Below, one piece after another: positions 1 to 9,552 of a DNA stretch of 64,000 bases. The notes below the pieces were generated by a model, which was not told where the DNA came from, ran no database searches, and was given only the letters and a program-made list of their open reading frames with translations. The DNA is taken from NCBI RefSeq assembly GCF_017643475.1, contig NZ_JAEPNI010000002.1, positions 62,001-126,000 on the forward strand. The letters are read 5' to 3'. This DNA comes from Maricaulis sp. GTDB taxonomy: Bacteria; Pseudomonadota; Alphaproteobacteria; Caulobacterales; Maricaulaceae. The translations under genes were made by a program, and so were the position numbers. The stretch's first letter is position 1; every line of letters begins with the position of its first letter.

Positions 1-773
1 ATGACCCGGCGACCATCCGCCTTGGCCTGGTTGATCTGTTGAGCAGCGGCCTTTGAAATCGTGCACCATTCCGAGTGCATGTCATGATCATCGGTGTCAT
101 CCACCTTGACCGGCAGGAAAGTGCCGGCCCCCACATGCAGGGTCACATGGACCAGCTCCACGCCGCGATCCCTGAGCGCCTGCAACAGGCCCTCGGTAAA
201 GTGCAGGCCAGCCGTCGGCGCAGCAACCGATCCCTCTTCCCGCGCGAACAGGGTCTGGTAGTCTTCATTGTCCTGCTCGTCGACACCACGCTTGCGCGCG
301 ATATATGGCGGCAGCGGCGGCGCGCCGGTTGCGGCAATCGCCTCGTCCAGCAAGGCCCCGGACTGATCGAACCGCAACAGCGTGTCTCCACCGTCCGACT
401 TGGCCTCGACCACAGCCGACAGCGCGCCAAAGCGGACCGTATCGCCTTCCCGGATGCGTTTGGCGGGGCGAATGAAGGCGCGCCAGGCATCAGCGGCCTC
501 GCGCTTGTGCAGATTGACTTCAAGCGTCACATCCCCGCCGCCGCCATGCGCGCGGGCGGGGCGAATGCCTTCCAGCGCGGCCGGAATGACCCTGGTGTCG
601 TTGATGACCATCAGGTCCCCGGGTTGCAGCAGGTCCGGCAGGTCGCGCACGCCCTTGTCGGCCAACGCGCCGCCGGCCGCGACGTGCAACAGGCGTGCAG
701 CATCACGGGGACGCGCCGGACGAAGCGCGATACGCTCCTCGGGCAGTTCAAAGTCGAAGTCAGTTACTTTCAT
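1..773 (-). CDS. queA: S-adenosylmethionine:tRNA ribosyltransferase-isomerase, 3' end cut by window
   Basis: QueA transfers and isomerises the ribosyl part of SAM onto 7-aminomethyl-7-deazaguanine in tRNA, giving epoxyqueuosine in the queuosine pathway (cytoplasm). About 257 codons are visible of a usual ~345-360; the stop lies before base 1. The N-terminus [20 protein letters not shown] and the segments [23 protein letters not shown] and [11 protein letters not shown] are family signatures. The ATG at 773 starts exactly at the conserved family N-terminus. It is the last visible gene of a leftward run with two cyclophilin genes and coaD, an order I recall from other alphaproteobacteria. It is divergent from the gene at 847, with 73 bases between. 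Confidence 0.95.
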   Translation of the reverse strand, partial: MKVTDFDFELPEERIALRPARPRDAARLLHVAAGGALADKGVRDLPDLLQPGDLMVINDTRVIPAALEGIRPARAHGGGGDVTLEVNLHKREAADAWRAFIRPAKRIREGDTVRFGALSAVVEAKSDGGDTLLRFDQSGALLDEAIAATGAPPLPPYIARKRGVDEQDNEDYQTLFAREEGSVAAPTAGLHFTEGLLQALRDRGVELVHVTLHVGAGTFLPVKVDDTDDHDMHSEWCTISKAAAQQINQAKADGRRV

Positions 774-846
774 GCCGCACCGTCTATCTTTCGCCATTCT
801 TGTCGGCAACACGCAAGCGGCGATTTCTCTGCACATGGAGCGTTGA

Positions 847-1773
847 ATGAACTGGATCCGCTCGGGTCTGTTACTGGCAAGCAGCGGGTTGATCCTGCTG
901 ACAGCCGCCTGTCTTGCGGGGGTATTTGGCGCGCCCACCGACACATTCAACCATCTCTGGCCTGTCTGGATGGCTGGCGCGATCGGCCTGCTGGTCGCGA
1001 CCCTGGCCCTGCGCACCCTCGCCCTCGCGGCCGCCACCAGTATCTGCATCACCCTGCTCGCGGCGATCGCCGTCGACACACGCGATATTCCGGTTATCGA
1101 AACCGGGCGAGACATCCGAATTGTGAGTCATAATCTGTGGGGTTCAACCCGCGCCGCGCGCGGGCTGGTCGAGGTGGTCGAGGCCAGCGATCCGGACATC
1201 ATCGCGCTGCAGGAAGCCTATAACCACCAGAACCCCATGCTGGAGGCGCTGGAAGGCGAATACCCTTATTTCATCCGTTGCCGCTGGGAATCGACGCGCA
1301 TCTACAGCCGCCTGCCGCTGAGCGGCAGTGGCTGTCTGCGGCCGAACCATCGCCCGGGTGAGCCCTATCTGGATCTGCCCTCGAGCGCCTGGGCCGAAGT
1401 TGAGCTGGCCGATGGCACTCGCTTCATGCTGGGATCAATTCACCTCACATGGCCGGAACCTCTCTCCCACCAGGGCGAGCAGATCGACGCCATTGCCCAG
1501 GAGCTGGGCCGGGTCGAGCGGCCGGATCTCGTTCTGGTCGGAGATTTCAACGCCGCCTCGCCCGCCCATGCTCTGCGCAGGATGGAGATGGACTGGCAGC
1601 TGACGCGCCTGACACGCCACCAGGCCAGCTGGCCGGCACCCTTGCCGATTGTCGGGATTGATCACGCCTTCGCCGGCGAGAACTGGGCCCGGGTTGAGAT
1701 CGAGGTTGGACCCGCAACCGGCTCCGACCACCGTCCCCTGATCATCGATCTCGCCCGTATCGAGTCTGACTAG
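847..1773 (+). CDS. membrane-anchored endonuclease/exonuclease/phosphatase family protein
   Basis: A 308-residue protein. Hydrophobic N-terminal segments (about residues 5-75) come first, then an EEP-fold domain. Visible EEP motifs are SHNLW, IIALQE (metal-binding Glu), LVGDFNA, GIDHAF and GSDHRPL (catalytic Asp-His near the C-terminus). Members of this YafD-like group are metal-dependent phosphodiesterases of uncertain substrate, and the anchor suggests an active domain at or outside the inner membrane. The ATG has GGAG seven bases upstream. The stop codon overlaps that of the convergent AhpD-like gene in a shared CTAG. The substrate (nucleic acid, phospholipid or inositol phosphate) cannot be told from sequence. 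Confidence 0.85.
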   Translation: MNWIRSGLLLASSGLILLTAACLAGVFGAPTDTFNHLWPVWMAGAIGLLVATLALRTLALAAATSICITLLAAIAVDTRDIPVIETGRDIRIVSHNLWGSTRAARGLVEVVEASDPDIIALQEAYNHQNPMLEALEGEYPYFIRCRWESTRIYSRLPLSGSGCLRPNHRPGEPYLDLPSSAWAEVELADGTRFMLGSIHLTWPEPLSHQGEQIDAIAQELGRVERPDLVLVGDFNAASPAHALRRMEMDWQLTRLTRHQASWPAPLPIVGIDHAFAGENWARVEIEVGPATGSDHRPLIIDLARIESD

Positions 1774-2375
1774 CCGTGTGACCAGTCGTCCGGGCTATCG
1801 CTGTCATTGGGTGACAGGCCGAGCTCCTCGCCCACATGGCTGACACCCAGCCCCAGCACGGTGCGGTTGGCATAGGCAAAATAGGCAGTGACCTGGTTGA
1901 TCTCCAGGACCTCTCCGTCGTCAAAGCCCGCCGCGCGCATGCGCTCGATAACTTCACCACTCAGCGCAGAGGGCTGCCGGGTCAGTTCACGCGCGTATTC
2001 CAGCCCGGCCAGATCACGACCGTCGAAAGCGGACGCCAGGTCATCGCTCTCCAGCGCCGAGCGGATCTCAGCAGCGCGAGCATCATCACCCAACAGACGT
2101 TTCAGGCCTGCAAAATGGTGTTCGACACAATAGGCGCATTTGTTGAGCATGCTGACATAGGTGCCGATCGTTTCCAGATAGGCCTTGTCCAGCGTATTGC
2201 CGAAATGATGCAGCGTCGCCTTGTAGAGGGCCATATGGCCTTCCAGCGTGTGCGGGCGCAGGCTGTGCGACGCCAGGATATTGTCGATCTGACCATCCGG
2301 ACCGGCCACCCGGTCATAGATAGACTTGAGGCGGCCAGTGGCCGCCTCTCGTGAAACTGTCTTGATCCAGCTCAA
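1770..2375 (-). CDS. AhpD-like peroxidase-related protein (carboxymuconolactone decarboxylase fold)
   Basis: 201 residues with the AhpD-type CxxC-xxx-H centre (KCAYCVEHH, about residue 79), which in AhpD reduces a peroxiredoxin partner through a Cys pair. It matches the group usually annotated as uncharacterised peroxidase-related enzymes. I chose a TTG start at 2375, because GAGG lies about ten bases upstream, the first residues (SWIKTV) fit the family, and the longer open frame would run inside the cyclophilin gene. It lies four bases after the cyclophilin stop, so it is probably co-transcribed with the coaD-cyclophilin group. The TTG start is an inference. Confidence 0.8.
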   Translation of the reverse strand: MSWIKTVSREAATGRLKSIYDRVAGPDGQIDNILASHSLRPHTLEGHMALYKATLHHFGNTLDKAYLETIGTYVSMLNKCAYCVEHHFAGLKRLLGDDARAAEIRSALESDDLASAFDGRDLAGLEYARELTRQPSALSGEVIERMRAAGFDDGEVLEINQVTAYFAYANRTVLGLGVSHVGEELGLSPNDSDSPDDWSHG

Positions 2376-2379
2376 AGCC

Positions 2380-2832
2380 CTATGCCTCGATGACGGTGGC
2401 CTTGATGATCTTGCCCGGCTCGGCCGGCGGCTCGCCCTTCGGCAGCGCGTCGACGTGTTCCATGCCGGATTCAACCTGGCCCCAGACGGTGTACTGGTTG
2501 TTGAGGTACGGAACTTCGTCCAGGCAGATGAAGAACTGGCTGGACGCGGAGTTCGGATCCGCAGCGCGGGCCATGGACATGGTGCCACGCACATGCGGCT
2601 CGGCATTGAACTCGGCCGGGATATTCGTACCGGATCCACCCATGCCATTGCCGTTCGGGCAACCGCCCTGGGCGACAAAACCGTCGATGACGCGGTGGAA
2701 GGTCAGGCCGTCGTAGAAGCCATCCTTGACCAGTTTGGTGATCTGCTCGACATGCTTCGGCGCCAGGTCCGGGCGCAGTCCGATCACAACATCACCGCCA
2801 TCAAGGGTGAATACGATTTTTTCGTCAGCCAT
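2380..2832 (-). CDS. ppiB: peptidyl-prolyl cis-trans isomerase, cyclophilin type, cytoplasmic
   Basis: A 150-residue single-domain cyclophilin with no signal peptide, so probably cytoplasmic; it speeds up proline isomerisation during folding. Catalytic-site motifs are intact: FHRVIDGFVAQGG (catalytic Arg and Gln), SQFFICL, and the Trp of YTVWGQV. It follows a second, exported cyclophilin by five bases. The pair probably divides the work between cytoplasm and envelope, as PpiB and PpiA do in enteric bacteria; that split is inferred from the presence or absence of a signal peptide. Confidence 0.93.
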   Translation of the reverse strand: MADEKIVFTLDGGDVVIGLRPDLAPKHVEQITKLVKDGFYDGLTFHRVIDGFVAQGGCPNGNGMGGSGTNIPAEFNAEPHVRGTMSMARAADPNSASSQFFICLDEVPYLNNQYTVWGQVESGMEHVDALPKGEPPAEPGKIIKATVIEA

Positions 2833-2837
2833 TCGTC

Positions 2838-3803
2838 TTAGTCCTGAATTCGAGTGGGAATATCAATCGCGCAGACATCCGGCAGTGCTCCGGAGGTGTC
2901 ACGCAGGGTTTCGAGATAGGCCGCGAAGGACGGGTGGTCCGTGTCGACAACCTGAACATTGGTACGCTCTGCCTCGGGCAGTTCAGCCTCCACCCGCATG
3001 GATCGGATGAGGTCCGGGGTGAAACCCGGATCCTGCTGATACGTGCCCACGGCGATATTGTTGACAGCATCCTGTCCGTAACGCACCCGACCCCAGACCG
3101 TGTAGGAGGCGTTGAGGTGCTCGGCATCGCCGCGCGTGATGTAGAACTGGCTGCCAGCCGAGTTCGGGTCATTGGTCCGCGCCATGGCAGCGGCGCCCTG
3201 GCAGTGCAGCAGCCAGCTGGCGACCTGGCCTGTGGCCGTGATCATGGACTGGGCAATCGGCTGGGTACCGGCCGGGAAGGAATTCCAGAAACCGGCCTTG
3301 CCCACCTGCGGAATGGACGGGCTGACCTGGCGGTCCATCAGCTCGGAAATCTCGAGCTCCGCACCACGCTGCACCGTGAACTCGGCCTGCAGGCCCGGCA
3401 GATCGGCACGGTGGTTGGCATTGGCGCGGGATCCACCGCCCTGCGCCATGAACCCGTCAATCACGCGGTGCCAGACCAGGAAGTCGTAAAAACGCTCGCG
3501 CGCAAGCGACTTCATGCGATCGACATGGGCCGGCGCAAACTCCGGGGCCAGTTCCACAACGATCCGACCGTGATCAGTTTCAATGTAGAGCGTATTTTCC
3601 GGGTCCAGGTCGCGCCAGGCGTCTTCCGGAAAATCATAGGCAGTAACCGCCTCTTCCTGGACGGAGGTCGCCACTGCTGTGGTTGCAGCCGACGCCGTAG
3701 CACTCTCGGTGCTTGCCTCGGTTTCAGTTTCCGCTTCGCGGGCACAGGCCGTGGCGGTCAGGGCCAGTGCGAGGGCAGTCGACAGGAATAAACGCATGAT
3801 CAC
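2838..3803 (-). CDS. exported cyclophilin-type peptidyl-prolyl isomerase, probable lipoprotein
   Basis: 321 residues. The N-terminus has a signal sequence ending in ALTATAC, a plausible lipobox though its -3 position is Ala, followed by a low-complexity Glu/Thr/Ser/Ala linker. The cyclophilin domain holds WHRVIDGFMAQGGG, SQFYIT and YTVWGRV, so the catalytic Arg, Gln and Trp positions are kept, with Phe replaced by Trp before the motif His. An insertion within the domain and an ~80-residue C-terminal extension make it larger than PpiA. The GTG at 3803 overlaps the coaD stop and sits eight bases after GGAG; an ATG at 3797 is the alternative start. It probably assists folding in the periplasm. 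Confidence 0.88.
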   Translation of the reverse strand: MIMRLFLSTALALALTATACAREAETETEASTESATASAATTAVATSVQEEAVTAYDFPEDAWRDLDPENTLYIETDHGRIVVELAPEFAPAHVDRMKSLARERFYDFLVWHRVIDGFMAQGGGSRANANHRADLPGLQAEFTVQRGAELEISELMDRQVSPSIPQVGKAGFWNSFPAGTQPIAQSMITATGQVASWLLHCQGAAAMARTNDPNSAGSQFYITRGDAEHLNASYTVWGRVRYGQDAVNNIAVGTYQQDPGFTPDLIRSMRVEAELPEAERTNVQVVDTDHPSFAAYLETLRDTSGALPDVCAIDIPTRIQD

Positions 3804-4288
3804 GCAAAACGCTCCTTGAGACGGCTTTCAATCCGCGGCGGGACAAAAGCCGATACATCACCGCCCAGGGCGGCTATTTCCTTGACCAGACGGGAGGCGA
3901 TGGCCTGGTGACGTGGATCGGCCATCAAGAACACGGTCTCGATCTCGTCATTCAGCTGCTGGTTCATCGCAACCATCTGGAACTCATATTCAAAATCAGA
4001 TACAGCTCGCAATCCACGCATGATGGACTGGGCGCCGACCTGCTCAGCAAAATGCATCAGAAGGCCATCAAACGGGCGCACCTCGATCTCGGCATTCTCT
4101 GCCAGGTGCGCGACTTCCTGTTCGACGATCTGCACGCGTTCCTCGAGGGAGAAAAGCGGTCGCTTGGCCTCGTTGATCGCCACGCCGATGATCAGCTTGT
4201 CGACCAGTTTCACGGCCCGCCCGATAATATCGAGATGACCATTCGTCAGCGGGTCGAACGTGCCCGGATAAAGCGCGGTGCGCGACAT
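3800..4288 (-). CDS. coaD: phosphopantetheine adenylyltransferase
   Basis: CoaD joins ATP and 4'-phosphopantetheine to make dephospho-CoA, the fourth step of CoA synthesis, in the cytoplasm. At 162 residues it has the usual length. Signatures are YPGTFDPLTNGHLDII (nucleotidyltransferase T/HxGH motif as TNGH), IMRGLRAVSDFEYE and the C-terminal ISSRLVKE-like segment ASRLVKEIA. The ATG at 4288 follows AAGGA at nine bases; the upstream extension of the frame has no family match and is rejected. It overlaps the exported cyclophilin by four bases, so the two are probably translationally coupled. Confidence 0.96.
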   Translation of the reverse strand: MSRTALYPGTFDPLTNGHLDIIGRAVKLVDKLIIGVAINEAKRPLFSLEERVQIVEQEVAHLAENAEIEVRPFDGLLMHFAEQVGAQSIMRGLRAVSDFEYEFQMVAMNQQLNDEIETVFLMADPRHQAIASRLVKEIAALGGDVSAFVPPRIESRLKERFA

Positions 4289-4468
4289 GGCGAGACAATC
4301 CTTCTTGCCGACATCACCAGCCGGGTCCATCCCCGGCGGCAACATCGTTTGCTCGTGCCGTATCTCTTGCAGATGCAGGTAGGAAGATCAATCTCTTGAT
4401 ACTTTTGCGACTGCCGCCTAGGCATGATGTGACGCTCATACTTGAGCGGGCTCGGGGCAGGACAATTC

Positions 4469-5911
4469 ATGAATTTCGCGCAGGAACAGAACCAGGCGGT
4501 TGCCGCCCTGAAACGGGGAGATCGTGCCACCTGCCTGACCGCTCTCTCCCGGCTGGCCGATGCTCCTGACACCGCCGCCATCGCCTTTGCGCCCCTGGCC
4601 CGTCTCGCGGATGCCATCGGCGCCTGCGGACATGCGCGCCGTTTTGCACTCCGGGTTCTGGACCGGAGCTCCGGACAGGAGCCCGAACTGCTCGGGCTTC
4701 TGGACATTCTTGTTCGCAATGGCGGCATGAGCGAAGCACGTGAACGCGCGCACTCCGCGCTCGAACGCCTTCCGCAAAGCCTCGGCCTCAATCATTTCTG
4801 CGGTGTGATCGCCAGCCAGCTCGGCGAGACCGAGGCAGCGCGCGAGCATTTCGACCGTGTTCTCAGCCAGGCCCCGCTCGCAGCACCGGCCTGGGTCAGC
4901 TTCGCCAACCTGCCAGGAACCGGTTCAGAACGGGAGATCGAGGCGCTCAAACAGGCATTGAGCCAGGCCGTCCGCACGCCGCCCGAAAACCAGGCGGCCA
5001 TGCAATCCGCGCTCGGCTTGTGGCAACACCGCGCTGACGATCGATCCGCGTTTGACTATTGGGACCGGGCGGCGGCCCTGATGCGCTCCGTACGCCCCTA
5101 CGACCGATCCCGGGAAGAAGCTGCAGTTGATGCCCTTATTGCCAGTACGCCGCGCGCCGAAATGGGCTGGAAACCTAGCACGCAGACATCCACCCGCCCT
5201 ATCCTGGTGACCAGCCTGCCACGCTCGGGCTCGACCCTGGTGGAACAGATCCTGTGCTCGCACAGCACGGTCACCGATGGCGCGGAGCTCAACCTGTTCA
5301 AACACGCGCTGATGCCGATTGGCGGTGGCGTCCAGCCTGCGCTTGCCGAACGCTTCAACGCCGCTCACCCTGACCCGTGGAGCATGGTCGGCGGGTTTTA
5401 CCTGGACATGCTGGACGGCCGCTTTGGACCGGAAGGGCGGATCGTCGACAAGACGCTGAATTTCTCGCGTTTCCTGCCCTGGCTGGAGGCCAGCCTGCCC
5501 GAGGCCCCGCTGATCTGGATGCGCCGCAATCCGGAAGCCGCCGCGCTGTCCTGTTACCGGACCTGGTTCCCGCAAGGGCTCAACTGGTCCTGGTCGCTTG
5601 AGGACATCGCGCATCAATTCCGGCTTGAAGACCGGCTATATGAGCACTGGTCGACACTTTACCCGGATCGCATACTGAGCGTTCAGTACGAGGACCTTGT
5701 CGCCGATGCCGACAGCTGGATCGCGCGTATCGCGGAACATTGCGGCCTGGCGCCGGAACCGCAAATGTCACGTTTCCACGAGACCCGCCGCGCAGTCCTG
5801 ACCGCTTCCGTCGACCAGGTTCGGCAGCCGCTCTATGACAAGGCGGTTGCAGGCTGGAAACAGTATGAAGTGCAGATGCGCCCCTTCAGCGAGGCCTATC
5901 GCCCGGCCTAG
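4469..5911 (+). CDS. TPR-containing sulfotransferase family protein
   Basis: 480 residues. The N-terminal ~200 residues are helical repeats of tetratricopeptide type (for example LNHFCGVIASQLGETEAAREHF). The C-terminal half is a PAPS-dependent sulfotransferase domain with the 5'-phosphosulfate loop PRSGSTLVEQIL and a 3'-phosphate-binding region around WMRRNPEAAALSCYRTWF. Alphaproteobacterial proteins of this type are common, but their acceptors are mostly unknown. The ATG at 4469 has AGGA upstream and is preferred over the longer TTG frame at 4442. The stop shares CTAG with the convergent LysE-type gene. Confidence 0.88.
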   Translation: MNFAQEQNQAVAALKRGDRATCLTALSRLADAPDTAAIAFAPLARLADAIGACGHARRFALRVLDRSSGQEPELLGLLDILVRNGGMSEARERAHSALERLPQSLGLNHFCGVIASQLGETEAAREHFDRVLSQAPLAAPAWVSFANLPGTGSEREIEALKQALSQAVRTPPENQAAMQSALGLWQHRADDRSAFDYWDRAAALMRSVRPYDRSREEAAVDALIASTPRAEMGWKPSTQTSTRPILVTSLPRSGSTLVEQILCSHSTVTDGAELNLFKHALMPIGGGVQPALAERFNAAHPDPWSMVGGFYLDMLDGRFGPEGRIVDKTLNFSRFLPWLEASLPEAPLIWMRRNPEAAALSCYRTWFPQGLNWSWSLEDIAHQFRLEDRLYEHWSTLYPDRILSVQYEDLVADADSWIARIAEHCGLAPEPQMSRFHETRRAVLTASVDQVRQPLYDKAVAGWKQYEVQMRPFSEAYRPA

Positions 5912-6516
5912 TGGCTGCGGCGCAGGGCCAGCCAGCTGGCGGCCAGGAAAATCAGCCCGCCGCTCATCTTGTTGACCAGACGCTGGAACCGCGCCTTGCG
6001 CAGGTAACGCGACAGTCCTCCGCCCATAACGGCATAGGCGCTGTCCAGCACCAGGGCGACCAAAAGGAATACGCCGGCGAGCGTGAAAAGCTGAGGTGTT
6101 GTTGCGCGTGTCGGATCAACAAAGACCGGCAGGAAAGCGGCGTGAAAAACCATCGTCTTGGGATTGGCCAGGGCAGTGGCTGCTCCGTGCATGAAAAGCT
6201 GGCCGTCCAGGGGTTTGGCTTCACCTGATGGCGGGGCTGTCCAGATCTTGAACGCCATCCAGACCAGATAGGCGACACCGGCCCATTTCAGGACCGTGAA
6301 CGCCCACCCCCAGATCGAGAGCAGAACACCGAGTCCCACAACAACGAGCGCGATCTGGGCTGCCTGGGCCAGCGTCGTTCCGGCGACAACCAGCAGCGCG
6401 CTGCGCGTCCCGTGCGCTGCCCCGGTGGCGAGGATCACCGCGACATTGGGACCGGGCATGATGATCAGGGCCACGCTCGCTGCGATGAACGAGAGTAGCG
6501 TGGCCCCTTCAATCAT
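5908..6516 (-). CDS. LysE/RhtB family amino-acid exporter
   Basis: A 202-residue protein with about six hydrophobic segments and the family motif [10 protein letters not shown] in the first of them, plus [16 protein letters not shown] in the middle. LysE/RhtB proteins export amino acids such as homoserine, threonine or lysine across the inner membrane by proton antiport. The substrate cannot be assigned here. Its ATG overlaps the gyrA stop (ATGA), so it is likely translated from the gyrA transcript. Confidence 0.9.
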   Translation of the reverse strand: MIEGATLLSFIAASVALIIMPGPNVAVILATGAAHGTRSALLVVAGTTLAQAAQIALVVVGLGVLLSIWGWAFTVLKWAGVAYLVWMAFKIWTAPPSGEAKPLDGQLFMHGAATALANPKTMVFHAAFLPVFVDPTRATTPQLFTLAGVFLLVALVLDSAYAVMGGGLSRYLRKARFQRLVNKMSGGLIFLAASWLALRRSH

Positions 6517-9320
6517 TCTTCGCCGCCGTCAGAGCTGCCGGCTTCCGGGGTTTCGCCCTCGGAACCGCCCTCGACGCCTGCGCCATCTTCGACATCCGCG
6601 CCTTCATCATCACCGGCATCCTCGATGCGGACGACGGCCACGACCTGTTCCTCGCCATTCAGGCGGATCAGGCGGACACCGCGGGTCGAACGTCCGGCGA
6701 TACGCACCCCGTCGATCGGGAAGCGGATCAGCTGGCCACCATCGGTGACGGCCATGATCTGATCGGCGTCCTCGACCGGGAAGCTGGCCGACAGCATGGC
6801 ACCGCGGGACAGGTCCTGCGCAGCGACACCCTGATTGCCCCGTCCCATGACACGGTAGTCATAGGCCGATGAACGCTTGCCCATGCCGTCGGCGCCAACC
6901 GTCAGCAGGAATTGCTCGGCCGCGCCCAGTTCGGCGATGCGTTCCGGCGTCAGAGCCGCCTCATCACCGTCCTCGGCCGGTTCCGTCGTCGGCAGATCCG
7001 CCTCGTCATCGCCCAGCGCACGGCGCATGGCGGTGGCGTGTTTCATGTAGGCGCGAGCCTCGGCCGGCGTGACGTCCACATGGCGCAGAATGGCCATGGA
7101 GATCAGATTGTCATCAGCCCCCATGCGGATCCCGCGAACGCCGATCGAGTTACGGCCGGCAAAGACACGCACATCGGTGACCGGGAAGCGGATGGCGCGA
7201 CCGCGGTCAGAGACCAGGAAGACATCATCCTGTTCGGTGCAGAGGCGGACATCGATAATGCGCTCCTCCTCACCTTCCAGCTTCATGGCGATCTTGCCGT
7301 TGCGGTTGACCTGGACGAAGTCGGACAGCTTGTTGCGACGTACCGTGCCGGACTTGGTCGCAAACATGACGTTGAGATCGGCCCAGGTGCTCTCATCCTC
7401 CGGCAGCGCCATGATCGAGGTGATGGTCTCACCCTGGTCCAGCGGCAGAAGGTTCACCAGCGCCTTGCCCTTGGTGTTCGGCGCGCCGAGCGGCAGGCGC
7501 CAGGTCTTGGTCTTGTAGACCATGCCCTTGTTGGAGAAGAACAGGAGCGGTGCGTGGGTCGAGGCCACGAACAGGGTCGAGATGAAATCCTCGTCCTTGG
7601 TCGCCATGCCGGCGCGGCCCTTGCCGCCACGACGCTGGGCCCGATAGTCGGACAGCGCCGTACGCTTGGCGTAACCGCCATGCGTGACCGTAACGACCAT
7701 TTCCTCGCGCGGGATGAGATCCTCGTCCTCGAAGTCGAGGCCACCATCCATGAACTCGGAGCGGCGCGGCGTCGCGTAATTCTCGCGCACTTCCAGCATT
7801 TCCGAGCGGATGATGTCGAGCACACGAGCGCGCGAACGCAGGATGTCGAGCAGGTCCTCGATCTCCTCGGCCAGCGTCTTGGCTTCATTGCCCAGCTCGT
7901 CGCGACCCAGACCGGTCAGGCGGTTGAGGCGCAGCTCGAGAATAGCGCGGGCCTGTTCCTCGGTGAGGCGCAGCGTGCCGTTCGAGGTCAGCATGGAGCG
8001 CGGATCCGCCACCAGCTCGACCAGCGGCGCGACATCGGCGGCCGGCCACTCACGGGCCATCAACTGCTCGCGTGCTTCCGTCGGGTTCGGCGCATTGCGG
8101 ATCAGGGCGATGACCTCGTCGATATTGGCGACAGCCAGGGCCAGGCCAATGATGACGTGTGCACGGTCGCGGGCCTTGTTCAGTTCGAACTTGGCACGGC
8201 GGGCAACAACTTCCTCGCGGAAGCGCAGGAAGACCTTGATGATCTCACGCGCGCCCAGCAATTGCGGGCGACCATCGACCAGCGACAGCATGTTGGCGCC
8301 GAAACTCGTCTGCATGGAGGACCAGCGGAAGAGCTGGTTCAGGACGACATCGCCATTGGCATCACGCTTGAGCTCGATGACGACGCGGATGCCGGAATGG
8401 TCACTCTCGTCGCGCAGGTCGGCAATGCCCTCGATCTTCTTGTCGCGGACCAGTTCCGCGATCTTCTCGATCATCGTCGCCTTGTTCACCTGATAGGGAA
8501 TTTCCGTGACGATAATAGCCTGGCGACCGCTGCGGACCTCTTCGAAATCGGTCTTGGCGCGCATGACGATGGAGCCACGGCCGGTCTGGATGGCGCTGCG
8601 CGCACCGGCGCGGCCGAGGATCAGGCCACCGGTCGGGAAGTCAGGTCCCGGCAGGATGTCGAGAAATTCCTCTTCCGACAGGTCCGGATTGTCCAACAGG
8701 GCCAGCGAGGCGTCGATCACCTCACCCGGGTTGTGCGGCGGGATATTCGTCGCCATGCCTACGGCGATACCATTGGCACCATTGACTAGAAGGTTCGGGA
8801 AACGGGCCGGCAGGACTGTCGGTTCCTGGCGCTCGGCGGAGTAGTTCTCGACGAAATCCACCGTGTCCTTGTCGATATCGGCCAGCAGCGACTGCGCGAC
8901 CTTTTCCATCCGGCTCTCGGTGTAACGATAGGCGGCCGGCGGGTCACCATCGATGGAACCGAAATTGCCCTGGCCGTCGATCAACGGCACGCGCATGGAC
9001 CAGTCCTGCGCCAGGCGCACCAGCGCGTCATAGACGGCCTGGTCACCGTGCGGGTGATAACGACCCATGACGTCACCGACGGCGGTCGCACACTTGCGAT
9101 AGGCCTTTTCGTGCGTCTGACCGTTCTCGTGCATCGTGTAGAGGATCCGGCGGTGAACCGGCTTGAGACCGTCACGCGAATCCGGAATGGCGCGGCTGAC
9201 GATCACGCTCATGGCGTAATCGAGATAGGAGCGGCGCATCTCCTCTTCGATGGCGATATTGCCTACACCTTCCGGAAGGCCAGAATCAGATGCTGTCAGG
9301 TCGTCGTCGTGATCGCTCAA
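6513..9320 (-). CDS. gyrA: DNA gyrase subunit A
   Basis: GyrA breaks and rejoins DNA in the GyrA2B2 gyrase that introduces negative supercoils. At 935 residues it is somewhat long for the family. The winged-helix/tower part includes the catalytic Tyr in [10 protein letters not shown], and the C-terminal domain carries the GyrA box QRRGGKG, which separates it from ParC. There is an extra, partly acidic insertion between C-terminal blades (around residues 770-815) and a long acidic tail. In the quinolone-resistance region the residue matching E. coli Ser83 is Gln (Gln94; codon 9039-9041), while the Asp87 equivalent is kept (Asp98). It overlaps the downstream LysE-type gene by four bases. Confidence 0.97.
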   Translation of the reverse strand: MSDHDDDLTASDSGLPEGVGNIAIEEEMRRSYLDYAMSVIVSRAIPDSRDGLKPVHRRILYTMHENGQTHEKAYRKCATAVGDVMGRYHPHGDQAVYDALVRLAQDWSMRVPLIDGQGNFGSIDGDPPAAYRYTESRMEKVAQSLLADIDKDTVDFVENYSAERQEPTVLPARFPNLLVNGANGIAVGMATNIPPHNPGEVIDASLALLDNPDLSEEEFLDILPGPDFPTGGLILGRAGARSAIQTGRGSIVMRAKTDFEEVRSGRQAIIVTEIPYQVNKATMIEKIAELVRDKKIEGIADLRDESDHSGIRVVIELKRDANGDVVLNQLFRWSSMQTSFGANMLSLVDGRPQLLGAREIIKVFLRFREEVVARRAKFELNKARDRAHVIIGLALAVANIDEVIALIRNAPNPTEAREQLMAREWPAADVAPLVELVADPRSMLTSNGTLRLTEEQARAILELRLNRLTGLGRDELGNEAKTLAEEIEDLLDILRSRARVLDIIRSEMLEVRENYATPRRSEFMDGGLDFEDEDLIPREEMVVTVTHGGYAKRTALSDYRAQRRGGKGRAGMATKDEDFISTLFVASTHAPLLFFSNKGMVYKTKTWRLPLGAPNTKGKALVNLLPLDQGETITSIMALPEDESTWADLNVMFATKSGTVRRNKLSDFVQVNRNGKIAMKLEGEEERIIDVRLCTEQDDVFLVSDRGRAIRFPVTDVRVFAGRNSIGVRGIRMGADDNLISMAILRHVDVTPAEARAYMKHATAMRRALGDDEADLPTTEPAEDGDEAALTPERIAELGAAEQFLLTVGADGMGKRSSAYDYRVMGRGNQGVAAQDLSRGAMLSASFPVEDADQIMAVTDGGQLIRFPIDGVRIAGRSTRGVRLIRLNGEEQVVAVVRIEDAGDDEGADVEDGAGVEGGSEGETPEAGSSDGGEE

Positions 9321-9552
9321 AGCGGGTCTCTTTCATTGATGCCGAACGAGCCGGAAAGGCCTGTCCTACAAGGAATTCGCCGCCCAGCTCTCGCGCTCGC
9401 GTGCGCGCGCGTGAATCAGGCGGTCGGTTTCTACCCAAGTCTTAACAATTGGCGTGATTCCAAGCAAATGCGCGCTGCCGTTCAAGCCTGACCAATTCGT
9501 GAGACACGACAGGCCGATTCTCCGCTAGGCTGGGTTCAAAGTGGAGGAGCGG

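Noticed and set aside
6912..8789. 625-codon plus-strand open frame inside gyrA
   Set aside because: It is antisense to a well-conserved gene, has no recognisable domains and reflects GC-rich codon bias.
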